The notes below the pieces were generated by a model. That model worked only from the letters and a program-made list of their open reading frames with translations. It searched no databases and had not been told where the DNA came from. The translations under genes were made by a program, and so were the position numbers. A stretch of 64,000 nucleotides of DNA, taken from assembly GCA_014218235.1 (NCBI GenBank), contig CM024755.1, positions 77,360,631 through 77,424,630 on the forward strand, read 5' to 3'. This DNA comes from Colocasia esculenta. Its lineage: Eukaryota; Streptophyta; Magnoliopsida; Alismatales; Araceae. Shown here piece after piece: positions 32,441 to 44,010 of this stretch (position 1 is its first letter; each line of letters starts with the position of its first letter).

Positions 32441-34381
32441 AATCGTTGTAGCGCTTATTAATTTGGCACTTGAACTGAAATCGATGTATATAGATTAGAC
32501 ATCGATTTTATCATTTTAGTGCGCCATATTGCATCAATGTGAGACTCAGCATTTTGCTATGAGATTGATGCGACACAGATGAAACAAAATATTCAATTTA
32601 AGTTACATCATAAATTTTGTTAGCACCAAAATACGAAGGTAATAAAGAGTGGTTCAACATGGTGGTCCGGCGCCTATTTCGAAATACCTCTTCAGTTGGG
32701 TGCCCCAGGTTCTGTGTGAGCCAGGAACGTGTGTGTGTGCTTGGGGCTTGTCCTGGTACAGTGGTACCGTCGTGGTCTTGTCGTCTTCCTGGACACCCTC
32801 GCTCTCGGGGAGAGTTGTCATCCGGCTGAGGGAAAGACGGCAGAGGGCAGCGACTTGTGAGAGTCTGTTGTTTGGTCACTTGTAGTGCGCTCGTAGCTGG
32901 GGGGTTATGGACACCAGTAGACGTACTGTGCCCCAGCTAGTCTTGGGTTTCCAGTGCCTCACTCTAGAGAGCTCGTGCCAGAGTCTCTAAAGGTGCCAGG
33001 CATGGGCCTGCTGGGTGTGTGACCTACAGGTTGTGGTGTTGGTTGGTCTCCACTGTTCTTTGACTTGTGGTTGTGGAGCCGCAGTTGGACCTTATATCCG
33101 TGGCTGCGAGACTGAGAGGTAGTTCTTGTGTTGTGTTGTCCGGGTTGGATACTGGCGTCATGAACCAGTAGTCCGTTCCCATGTGGTGGCGTCGTGCTTT
33201 CCGACTCGTGCTTTACTACTGGTTATAGCGTGTGTTGGTTATGGTTTTACCCATCGAGGTGTGCCATGGTGTTGGCACGGTTGTAGTTGTGGTTGGTGAG
33301 CGGAGACTCACTAGTTGTGGTTTGACTAGTTGTGGTGTGCCCTGGTGGTGGCATAGTTGTGTTTGTGATTCTGTGGTGGTACCTCGTGGAGGTAGGTACT
33401 TGTACCCTCTGTGGGTATCTGTTTCTCGTGGTACGCTGAGTACCAGCCTTTTCAGGGAGTGTAGTGGAACTGTGCTCTGTGGAGGTCATGCTGTGAGACC
33501 TTCCACTTGTTGTGTTTTACTCTTCCTTGGGTAAACTTCCGAATAAGGTTTTAATGTGTAATGGATTGGCATTGTGGTAGCCAGTCCTGTTACTTAAGTG
33601 TGACATTCAATATATCGTGGTTTAGGGGTATAAAGGACTAGCTCCTGGTTAGCGGTCTTGTTACCCACGTGTTTGAGGTTCGCCAGTGAAGCTTGTAGTC
33701 TAGGCAATGGTTTGCCTGTGTGGCTTGCAGCTTAGGCGACTAGTTGTTGAGGTGGTGTGCCTGTGAGGCTTGAGGCTTAGGCTTTATAGTTGTGGAGTGG
33801 ACTAGTGGTGTTGTACTGCTCCTGTTGTTCTTTCTCTTTTTCAAGACTTATATATGCTAATGTAATTATGTTTAGTATTTGTTAATTATGCGTTGTTGTG
33901 AGCATGATATGCTTTGGCTATCGGTGTTGCCCGTGAGATCCGCTGGGGTTGAGGTTCTCTTGTGTTGTGTGTGGTTTTTGGATGGTCCCCTACTGAGTCG
34001 GTGACTTGTTGAGGCTCACTCCCTTACAGTTCTTTTCAGGGTTTACCATTGGTTTGGCTGGTGAAGACGTTGTGACAGACTTGTACCACCAGCAGTAGTG
34101 TTAGTATAGTTGTGTGAGCTTGTGCTCCCTCGGGGTATGCCCCAGATAATTGTACTCTTTTTAATTTGGACATGTAATAATGTAATGGGACAGTTGTAAA
34201 TTGTTATATGCAGATATGAGCACATGTACTTCCTTATGTTTCTTACTGTTGTGGTTTGTCTTTTATATTCTTACTGGACACGTGTACGAGCTATCCTTTG
34301 TGAGACTTCGGTCCGTTCGCAGGAGGCGGATCTGGATATGGAGCCTTATTGGGCATTAGTATCCCGGGCCATCACAGTCAG

Positions 34382-35495
34382 CATCACTATATCGAAGCAG
34401 ATTAAATTCAGAGCATCTGGGATACCATAAACCCAATTTATATTAATAAGATATCTAAAAATTCTCTTAACAACATTTGTATGAGACTCTTTTGGATCAG
34501 TCTGAAATCTGGCACACAAACATACACATAACATTATATATGGTCTACTAGTAGTGAGATAGAGTAATGACTCAATCATACCTCTATAGATCTTTTGATC
34601 TACTTTCTTGCCAATTGGATCACTATCTAACTTTATTTCTGAGCTCATAGGTGTTCCTAATGACTTACACTTGTCAAAACCATACTTTGAAAGCAGATCT
34701 AAGATGTACTTTGTTTGACAAATGTGAGTGTCTTCTTTGATCTATTTGATTTGCAAACCAAAAAAATAATTAAGCTCACTTATCATGCTCATTTCAAACT
34801 CACTTTGCATAAAATTTTCAAAGAATTTACAAAGTGATTCATTTGTAGAACCAAAAATAATGTCATCGACATATATTTGTACAATTAAGATCTCTTCAGA
34901 AATTTTCTTAATAAATAAAATATTATTTATTTGACTTCTTGAAAAATCATGTGATAGAAGATAGACACTTAGCCTTTCATACAAAGCTCTTGGAGCTTGT
35001 TTCAAACCATATAATACCTTTCTTAAACGAAAAACATGACTTGGATACTTAGTATCTTCAAAACCCGGCGGTTGCTCAACATAAACTTCTTCTTTTATGA
35101 AACCATTCAGAAAAGCAATCTTTACATCCATTTGATATACATTGATATTCAAAGAGCATGCATATGCCAGTAAGATTCTAATTGCCTCTAATCTAGCAAC
35201 TGAAGTATATGTTTCATCGAAATCAATGTCTTCTTCTTGGGAATATCTTTGAGCTACCAATTTGGCCTTATTTCTAGTAATTACCCATGATTCATCCATC
35301 TTGCTTCTGAAAACTCATTTGGTTCCAATAACTGGATAGTAAGAAGGTTTAGGTGCAAGTGTCCAGACCTAACTGCGTTGAAATTGGTTAAGTTCCTCTT
35401 GCATAGCTAGGATCCAAAATTCATCTGCCAATGCATTATTGGTTGTCCTAGGCTCAGTCTGAGATACAAATGCAGTGTAATCCCATGTGTAATTT
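34382..35495 (-). pseudogene. pol: Copia reverse transcriptase and RNase H start (element C)
   Basis: Minus-strand coding continues the RNase H cut at 17218. From right to left: FWILAMQEELNQFQ near 35400, KAKLVAQRYSQEEDIDFDET, QMDVKIAFLNGFIKEEVYV, KVLYGLKQAPRA and the catalytic YVDDIIFGS (about 34865), then the connection domain and RNase H start, ending YSDAD at the LARD1 junction. Stops at about 34740 and 35320-35380 break the frame. Coding ends near 35495, after an AFVSQTEPR motif. Integrase, protease, gag and the 5' LTR are missing, so element C is 5'-truncated. Confidence 0.88.
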
Positions 35496-38400
35496 AATAA
35501 TCTAAAATTAATTAATAACATATGCACTACTATTATCTCATGTGTAACAACGTATTTAAAAATTTTGTAAAAATCATAGTTAGATTTTAAATAATATTTT
35601 CTAATGACTCAAAGAAATTTGGGTAAAGAAAAAAAATTTGGATCAAGTTTAAGATAAATTGCAACTTGTTGTCGTAAATTAAAAATAAGTCAAAAACCCA
35701 TTGTCACATGCATAAAATTAGATAAAAAATTAAAATAAAAAGTATGGATAGACTCCAATAATGTGTATTAGCATCCCAATGAAAGAAATGGGTCAAGAGA
35801 GGTCTCTTGGGCCATGAATAAGTTCAAGATAGGAATTTATCATGAAATTCAAAAATCTCAATTAATTGAGATTAAATAGATGAATTCTCACCCAATACGG
35901 GCCACCAAGTGAGCCCAAATCGTGGGTACAGTCTAGAGAAATGTTTCTTAGTATATCTCCATCACAAATTGAGAGAGAAATCTCAAAAGTTGGTAAGAAT
36001 TTCTAAAATTCATAACTTTAGTTTCATAATCCCATTAGGACTACTAAACACACACCCCTCTATAAATAGAGTCACTCTCTTCCATGCATGGGATGACCCT
36101 AGGGTTTGCTTGGGACGTCTCTTGAGGCTTTTGGAGGCTGTGAATCTCGAGGGGAAGGCTGGTGCAAGGAGATCTTCGTGCCCTCCTTCAACTCGGATCT
36201 GTTACAACTTGTATACAAGACCTGTCTTGTCTGGTATCAAAGGTTAGTAAAACTCCAACCAAATCTGACATATCATATACCTTTAGAAAGCCCTTTAAGT
36301 CTAGTTTAAATTGAGAGCATTTTGTCCATTTTTCTCACAGTATACTAAGAGGATTAAGAGAAAGAGTGTATGACTGTCGATTATAGGGTTCCTGTAAGAA
36401 CGACTTGATCTTTTCACCCAAAGGAGTGTTATCTTTGAGCCAAACTTTAATTAATCGTGCTCATGCTTGCATCATCTTATCTAAAATGCATTCATCCTAT
36501 TTTTCCCAATTTGTTTCACATGATTTCATGAGTATTTACTCTTTTCCTTGTATAATATCATTTTGTCTTCACCCTGTTCACATAGATCAACTTATGCACT
36601 ATAGATCTCTTAGAGTAGTTAACTTCCTACTACGAAAGTTTTACTGTACAATCAATTTTAAGTTTACTTTCAACAGACGCTGAAAGCTCAAATTTCCATG
36701 CACCCAATAGAGAGTTATAGGGCTCACATCGTCACTGTGTCAATTTTTCTTGGTTAGTTAGAAGTCTCATTATTACCTTGTGACCAATGCATGAAAGTCT
36801 AATTGCTCATTATAGTAGATAGGTTAGTGAGCTAGGAATCTAATGAATTTGGTTTCGTAATTTTTCATGCCCTATACTATGAGTTATAATCCCTAGAAGT
36901 GCCCTATGTCACCCCTGTCCAGGTAGGAGTTGAATTGGGTGCATTTGGCAACCCAGAACACTCGTTCAGAACATGACGAATCGGGTTGTCGCATTCTGAA
37001 CGCGACAGGAAGGCTGTCGCGACTAGGCCTCTGCATAATGTTTACTTAATTGGCCATAACTTTTCCTATAGACCTCAGAATGACGTGCCATTTTTTTTGT
37101 TGGATTCCTTATTCAAAGGGATTCAAGATGGTATACTCATGTGTGATATTTTCATAAGAAATAAGTGAGTTATGACCCAAGAAATTAAAGGGATGGGACT
37201 TCTTCTGCCTTGTAAGGGACATACGTCCTGGTTTCCATCGTTCATCATCATTTCTTTGCATGTGTGAGTTTTGATCTATTCTAGGAAGGTTCTAGAAGGT
37301 CTTATCATGCATTAATCAACCCATGAAGAAGTTATAAACATTTTGAGGTGATTCTAGTTAATCTTAAGTGATTGATCCTACTCTCTACTTACCCATTGCT
37401 CTCTCTTTCTTACCTTGTTATCAAGCTTGTTAAAATAAGCATACGAAAACTTGCTAAAATTGTTCATGGATGATTTTATCCCTAATTTAGCAGTCGTGTT
37501 ACTTTCCCATTGCGAGGTTCCTATGATCGTTTCCATAATTGGATTTAAAAGACACTCACACACGCACATGAGCGATTCACATGGCAAGACATGCATATAC
37601 ATTCTTGAATGATAGGAAACTTCTTATTGGCTTGGATGAACTCTCCGTCGAATATTCTTTCTACTGGACTAGAGATTTCTTAACCAAGGCTTCCATAAGT
37701 CTCCTCTGACCATAGATTCCCACATAGTCGACAAGCAAGTTGTACTATAAAGTACCTAGAAGTTAGTGTGCATGTCTCTCTTTTTTCTTGACTTTCTCAG
37801 CGAGATCTTATCATCTCATCGTTATTTATCGAGTACACATCTATTGAACATGAGACTGAGTCATTAATGAGATATTGAACTAAATGAAAAACATGTCGTT
37901 ATGCTATCAGGTTGAACTCTTAAACTGTGGCCTTGTTATTCCCAAATTGTCTTGATATTATTGAACTGGTAAAATTCTTGTTAATGACCATACTTGATTG
38001 TGGGTATCTATGTTTAAAATTGTAAGATGCATGATCAGGTACGACAAGTGTCCAAGGGGTCCAGTCTAGCCCCCTCAACAAAGAGCCAAAAATGTACTGT
38101 TAATCATGGGGTATAATGATTATTAGCATTGCATCGCGTTGAGAGTACTTGCTTATGTAAATGCTAGATACAATACTACATTACACATGTTTGTGATATG
38201 AATTTCAAGGTGGCAAAGATCCTTAATGCATGTTAATGACTCGTATACTGACTATCTTTCTCGTGAAACTACATGCTTGTTACTTGCTTGCTTGTTGACA
38301 TGACCAATCTTGTTACATGATATCTCGTTCTTGCTTGTGAAATTGACAGTCTTGTTACTTGCTCTCTAGTTCTTGTTACCAAAGAATTGAAAAAGTTGCT

Positions 38401-38805
38401 AGATCCCTATTCATACTGTCTTGGCATCTTACTTGAACTCAACTGATCTCCTGCTAGACTGATTATCACAAGATCTTGATTATATCTTGCATGACATATT
38501 AGTCAAGTTTTATTGTCAATGTTTAACTGCATAGTTCATATCATGCTCATGCCACCTGACTTTTAAAATACTAAATACTTATATTATTTTTGAAAGATGT
38601 AAATCTTATTAGGCGAGTGCACTCATTACCTATTTTCTTAACATTTCAAGATCACATGAGATAGAAGATGAGGAAGAACAAGTTTAGACTGGGGAAGACT
38701 AGGAATGAAGAGTGTGCCTTAGTTATCAATTCATTAAGTCATGATGTCATAGAGTCTTAATAGTTTGAGAAAACGTTTGAACAATGTGGTAGGGCATGAG
38801 AAGAA
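35496..38805. other. Unassigned non-coding DNA, probably old LTR-element remnant
   Basis: No reading frame with a recognisable domain on either strand. A clear plus-strand TATA box (TATAAATAGAG, 36061-36071) is followed about 165 bases later by TGGTATCAAAGG, similar to a primer-binding site, so an LTR end near 36228 is possible. 36988-37006 is a near-palindrome GTCGCATTCTGAACGCGAC shared in form with LARD1 and LARD2. I found no matching second LTR in the window, so the element type is not settled. Confidence 0.4.
36061..36071 (+). promoter_or_regulatory. TATA-box-like promoter in unassigned region
   Basis: CTCTATAAATAGAGTCAC is a near-consensus plant TATA box. No open frame of note follows; the likely product is an LTR transcript. 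Inference from motif only. Confidence 0.4.
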
Positions 38806-38810
38806 ATATG

Positions 38811-39576
38811 TGACATGGGGAGTTTGCACAAGTCGGTTGGAGCCTCGGCTCAATCGAACTCTTAGTAATAGAGCTGACATCCTGACGTGGCTTGAACCAG
38901 AGATTTTGACATCATCTAGGCCGACGACTTAGGTCGGATAGACCGACTTCTTCACTCCCTGGGCCGACGACCGCAGCTTGATTGAGGATGAGGTTACCCA
39001 GGTCGGCCGTAGCCGACGAGGAGCTCGGCGTGTCCACGGGATTCCCAGAAACATGGCTCGCGTAACGCCGGAGCATTAACTGACGAGGTAATGGCCGAGG
39101 ATCGTGTGTCTGGTAATTACAGCCATTAAAACCATGATCTGGACGATCTGGCTTGGTGGTTATGATTACGATTAGGTGACAATCACGGAGATCAGTCGCA
39201 GGATCCGTGGGTTGTCTCACTATTCCATGGGTAACCTAACCCTATAAAGAGTCAGACACTCTTCAGACACAGGTACGTTGTTTTTGCTCCTCTGGCTAGG
39301 TATTTCTGTTCGACTAGCTACTGACATGAGCATCAGAGTATCTCCTGGCCTAGATCCCTCCATAGACTCTGCAGGTTCTCAGACGTCAGCATACGGAGCA
39401 CTCACTGCTAGATCACTCACCTCGACTTTCCACTCCTCGGGGAGAAGCTCGGAGCAAGCAACTTCAGTCGGCTTGACCTCCTCGGTGAGAATCTCGGAGT
39501 ATGCATCCCAAGTCAGCTAAGCGGACCTCGACCTAGTCGCCTCAGGTTAAGCCGACTCCCATTACAAACCGTAACA
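38811..39576 (+). mobile_element. Solo LTR S3 (probable Ty3/gypsy)
   Basis: A 766-base unit starting TGACATGGGG and ending AACCGTAACA, flanked by ATATG at 38806-38810 and 39577-39581. It has TATAAAG at 39243-39249 and, downstream, CTGACATGAGCATCAGAGT, which resembles the TGACTTGAGCGTCGGAG signature seen in LTRs of many plant Tat-type gypsy elements (recalled, not searched). No coding lies inside. CCGAC/GTCGG motifs recur through it. Confidence 0.85.
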
Positions 39577-39581
39577 ATATG

Positions 39582-40122
39582 TAATTATTCTTTTCTTGAG
39601 TCATTGTTATTTATAATCCAATGAAGTTGTAATAGATAATTATTGAGTTTTGGAATAAAAGTTTAGTTTATATCTATTCTGAGGGTCCATATATGTGTCA
39701 TTGTGGTTTATATTACTCGCTAATTAGAGATTTATTTGTCGACTACTTACGTCTCGACTCTTTCTATCTTTCGCATGTGCTATATTCGAGACGTGGTAGA
39801 ATCTCTTCGAATGTAATAAATAATTGTCAGTCATTTTGTTAGAAATTAGCAATTGAAATGAATGAAATGAGACATTTTGTCTCTTATACCTATATATCTA
39901 TCATGTTACATGATAGGGGTCGAATTACAAGTAAATTGCATAAAAACTGAACTATATATATTATGAAATAGTATCATTGAATTTTAATTGAACTTGTTTA
40001 TGAATAAAAATGGGTCATTAAAGTTCAAGCTAAGCTCATTTATTAGTCAGCTTTAGAATTTTATTCAAGCTTGGTTTCCTGACCTACTCCAACGATCTAA
40101 AATCAAGGTTTTTCATTAGATC
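39582..40122. other. Unassigned AT-rich DNA
   Basis: Continuation of the host sequence split by S3, up to the target duplication of LARD2. It includes AATAAA at 39653 and no open frame. I see nothing else in it. Confidence 0.4.
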
Positions 40123-40127
40123 CTAGT

Positions 40128-43100
40128 TGTAATGACCCGACCTCCCGAACCCCCGCTAGGGACCCCTGAAGGTCGCGCCGCCACCCACGGATCCGAAGAC
40201 CCAGAAGGGTTAGAATTTAGTCCAGTGAGATAACCAATAAATTCAAATAACTATAACAAGAAAGATCGTACAATAATAAGGAAATTATGTACAACATGTC
40301 CCAAATAAAAGTACAGGTATAGAAAGAAAAGTGCAGTCCTTAAGGGGCATACCTCGAGGACTTGCAAAAAGGCCACTCTCAACTCACGGTACAAAGAGCA
40401 CTCACGCTCACAACTCACACTGTTGGCAACGCACGGTGAACAAACCGCCACCACGACCGTCCGACAACAAACTCCTGTGACAGCGAGTCCCTACCTGAAG
40501 AGAGTAGGGGGGTGAGCCTCGCGAACAAGGCTCAGTAGGGATTACCAGTCCCTTACTAGCCAGAGCAGTAGGAACTCCAAAAGCGAAAGCAAAACGCCTA
40601 CCACAGAGTACTACAAAGCAGCGAAAACATAGAAACACCTCGACCACAACCCGGGTCAGGCCAAACACAACTCCCACAGAACCAGCAGAGTCAACACATG
40701 CGGAAGCAACTAGAGCAACGCCACGACCCGCAACCGGGGTCGGGCCAGAGCAACACAATGCGGAAGCAAACCCTCGGCATACACCCGCCGAGACAACGGA
40801 GCTCACAGAACACCGGAGCAACCACGTGAGACCAGAGTTCACGACACAACACCAACATCCCGGACCTCCACAAGGTCGGGAAGGAACAACCTGGTGTCAC
40901 CCCGAGAGACACCAAGCAACCAAGTGAGAATGACGTCTCACCACTAGGCACGGCCACCTCAGACCTCCACAAGGTCGAGGGCCCACAATCAGAACCACCC
41001 TGCACCTCGGACACTCCACGAGGTTAGGGAACTACACACTCTGGTGCCACCACGGACGGCACCAAGGAACGGGTTACTGAAACAACAGTCAGGTGCCTAC
41101 CCAAGGCACCCCGAGAGAACCCGTAGAAAGCAGAAACCACTGAACATGGCCTACGAGGCCAACCGACAAGAACCCAAAGAAGCGAGACACGGCTAGGCTA
41201 CAACCATAGTGTAAACCAGGGCAACGAGAACACAAGCTTGGAAACAGCGTGTGAAGCAACGTCACAGCAAGAACAACCAAGCCACCGCCACAAGCGCCTT
41301 AGTCTAGGTCTCCCCTCCTGTCGGAGTGAGACGCGTGGACTAAGCAACCTCAACCACGAACACAACCACCGCAGTCCGGCCAAACTGTGGTCCCACGCTT
41401 GACCTCCCTACGTGGCTCCAGAACCAACGCAGAGCGAGGCAGTGAGAAGGACCAACTGGTCCGCACCGAACGAGCGCCTGAACCACCTCGGAGACCCAGA
41501 CCAGCTAAGAGAACTCTACAAACGGCTCACACCACTGCCCCACCGTTTTCCCCTTCTACTCCAAGTTCGAGACTTGAGCACGCCCACCGCCCGGAGCAAC
41601 ACCCTCTGACACAGACGCGCGGGGCAGGGGTCCCAGGAAATGGTAACAACCTGTCTCGCAGACAAGCCCTCAAGTGCCAAGCACTGGACAAAAGAGAACT
41701 GGTGTGGCAACCACCACAGAAATGACACAGCTAGCTTGTAACCAAGACAAGCCCAGCAGGCACAGGCACGCACGGTACCCCTTCCGGAAACCCCCAGAAG
41801 GGCCGTCGGCCATCGCCGGCACACATGGCACAGCCCGAGAACCTACAACACCATTAGGCAGAAGAGAAACCAAGCAACCAGAACGCGACCACAAGTGCGT
41901 CGCCTTCAGGTGCGTCGCCTTCTGAGCAAGAAGGCAATGACCAACCTGTCGCCAACAGGTCGCGGCGAACAGGGTGCTGCCTTCTGACCTGAATGCGACA
42001 TGTCGGACCATCGCGTTCAGCATCAGAAGGCCGGACCCACCGGCCCGCAGCCAAATGACACAGAAGCCAGAAGGCGACAAGGAGGTCGTCATAACCCAAC
42101 AACGGAACGCGATGAGGATCCTGTCGCAACCAGAAAGCGACACACAGGGTGTCGTCTTTAGATTCAGAACGCGACGTATCGACCCGTCGCGTTCCTCATC
42201 TGAAGGCAGGGCCCTTGGGGCAGAACCTCCCCAAGTCCCACACCCCAAAGGGCCACAAGGCCAAGACCCACTCAGGAGGACTGGCCTCGTGCCAAATTGG
42301 AGAGACCACCCTCTAACCAACTTGGACACGAGCCATCCTCTGCCACGATCGGAACTGGAAACAGAAGACAGAGGGGAATGCGACAACCATCCTATCACTA
42401 CCAGAAAGTGACAAGTTACCCGTCGCCTTCTGTCTGGTGTCACGACAGCCAACCTGTCACGACCTCAGACAGAAGACCGAACCAAGCATTGGGGCCATGC
42501 CATGGTCCCACAAGCTACATTACTACCTCCAAACGAAAAGTGGGAGGGGAGCATACGACGAAAGCAAGTAAAAGAGGGCTCGAGGGGAAACACACCACCT
42601 CTCCTCGCCCACACACAACAGGCACGAATCTTAAACACGTAGACAGAGCACCACCGGCAAGCGTCCATCCGTGCGAAACCACAAGGGAGCTCCCGAGCAC
42701 GGAATGGACCACCCAAAACTAAGCTCCATCTACACTAACAGGTATGGGAGCAAGAGATCCCTACTGAGAACGAAGAAGAAAACCTAAAAGGGCTTCACGA
42801 AGCCTCGGCCGCCTCCTCCTCGCTCCATGACACTCCGCCGCTCCACCACGAGCTCGCCGATGACTCCTCCACGCCCAAAGCCACCGGAGAGAGCAGGGGG
42901 AAGCTTCCCCTCCTTGGAGAGGAGGAGGGAAGAAGAAAGGAAAAGAAGGAGAAGGAAGGAGGGTCGCCTATCTTAAGCCCTCAGAACTGAGGTCGCGACA
43001 CGCTAGGCGTCGCGTTCCTAATAAGAACGCGATAGGCCAGTTGTCGCCTTCCGAAAAGTTCTGACAGACTTGTTGACAGGCAGACAGCCTCCAGACCACG

Positions 43101-43312
43101 TGTCACGCATGCAGGCGACTCAGGTGATTGTGACAGCTGGCACGTCGCCTTCACACCTACGCTGCGGACACGTGGCACACAAACCCACAGGCAACGGGAA
43201 CGCAACACAAGGGTCGTCGCCTTCTCAACTTGAAGGCGACAGGGATCACGTCGCGTTCAGAACGCGACACCCCGATCCGTCGCGATCCCAAGGGCAGCAC
43301 CAAGGAAGCCAA
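40128..43312 (-). repeat. 3' LTR of LARD2 (right end lost)
   Basis: It matches the right LTR from its first base to CAAGGAAGCCAA at 43312. The last 16 bases (AACCCAGAATGTTACA in the other copy) are absent: element B begins here and a deletion removed the remainder on its far side. 43216-43240 is an inverted repeat with arms GTCGCCTTC and GAAGGCGAC; 43250-43268 is a near-palindrome. Hairpin 1 is at 40513-40534 and hairpin 2 at 40335-40362. The 260-residue minus-strand frame at 41670-42452 is broken in the sister LTR and is not called. Confidence 0.9.
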
Positions 43313-43539
43313 TGATGAGACTGTCCCCATAATAAATATTTCCATTTATTTATATATTAATTTTGATGATTAACAAAAAACACTAATGGATTACTTGAGC
43401 CTTAAGTACAGGAAATAAAAGAAAAATGAAAGTTCAAGACAATCTGGTAAGTCTCATCAATTCTATCCAAGTCTTTGTATCGACTTCTTTGATAAGCAGA
43501 ACGATTTCCTCTTTGACCGGAAAACTCAAAACAAATCGA

Positions 43540-44010
43540 CCTCGTAACGATTTCTTTAGACCTCGTAACGATTTCTTCAGAACTCACAACGACTCTCTAG
43601 CCGTAACGATTTCTTTAGACCTCGTAACGATTTCTTCAGAACTCACAACGACTCTCCAGCCGTAACGATTTCTTTAGACCTCGTAACGATTTCTTCAGAA
43701 CTCACAACGACTCTCTAGCCGTAACGATTTCTTTAGACCTCGTAACGATTTCTTCAGAACTCACAACGACTCTCCAGCCGTAACGATTTCTTTAGACCTC
43801 GTAACGATTTCTTCAGAACTCACAACGACTCTCTAGCCGTAACGATTTCTTTAGACCTCGTAACGATTTCTTCAGAACTCACAACGACTCTCTAGCCGTA
43901 ACGATTTCTTTAGACCTCGTAACGATTTCTTCAGAACTCGCAACAACTCTCTAGCCGTAACGACTTCTTTAGACCTCGTAACGATTTCTTTAGAATTCGC
44001 AACGACTCAA
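43540..44010 (+). repeat. 59-base tandem array in element B 5' LTR
   Basis: About eight copies of a 59-base unit, each with CGTAACGATTTCTTTAGA, CTCGTAACGATTTCTTCAGA and CAACGACTCT. Copies are almost identical. Degenerate AACGATTTC units continue to 44270. Confidence 0.93.

Larger units (their letters stand above)
26858..32659 (-). mobile_element. TR-GAG: complete gag-only Sirevirus-type element
   Basis: Two LTRs (26858-28654 and 30830-32659) start TGTTGGCCCTTTTGG and end GTGGTTCAACA in plus coordinates and are, by eye, about 97-98 percent identical. TGGTG flanks the element at 26853-26857 and 32660-32664. On the minus strand it has LTR, primer site, a single gag frame, polypurine tract and LTR. 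There is no protease, integrase, RT or RNase H. This fits the TR-GAG class of non-autonomous elements, which make their own capsid protein and need pol from a relative such as elements A-C. Confidence 0.93.
30830..32659 (-). repeat. 5' LTR of TR-GAG
   Basis: 1830 bases, the promoter LTR for gag. It differs from the 3' LTR by scattered substitutions, a shortened G run at 30867-30872, the missing 15-base segment and one extra array unit (32229-32276). Confidence 0.93.
17301..34376 (+). mobile_element. LARD1: long-LTR, non-coding retrotransposon
   Basis: Two LTRs (17301-22810 and 25391-34376) both start TGTAACGTAGCGC and end GTC(A)-type (TCGTCACA / CATCACA). Subtracting nested insertions gives about 3175 and 3179 bases. 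The internal region is only 2580 bases and has no recognisable gag or pol. A TGGTATCAGAG primer site follows the left LTR. GTCAG flanks both ends (17296-17300 and 34377-34381). Long LTRs with a short non-coding interior, a proper primer site and a target duplication are the definition of a LARD, moved by another element's proteins. It sits in the RNase H of element C. Confidence 0.92.
25391..34376 (+). repeat. Right LTR of LARD1, interrupted by the TR-GAG element
   Basis: It begins TGTAACGTAGCGCGTTTTTC and ends CCCGGGCCATCACA before target copy GTCAG. The gag-only element 26858-32659 interrupts it. Its LTR sequence is 25391-26857 plus 32660-34376. It matches the left LTR (17345-17509 with 19840-22810) and keeps the uninterrupted S2 site. 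Confidence 0.92.

Noticed and set aside
41670..42452. 260-residue minus-strand frame in the LARD2 left LTR
   Set aside because: The sister LTR copy is broken into short pieces, no domain is visible, and composition skew explains the length.
43540..44010. CRISPR-like direct repeats
   Set aside because: The 59-base units are contiguous with no unique spacers and lie in an LTR.
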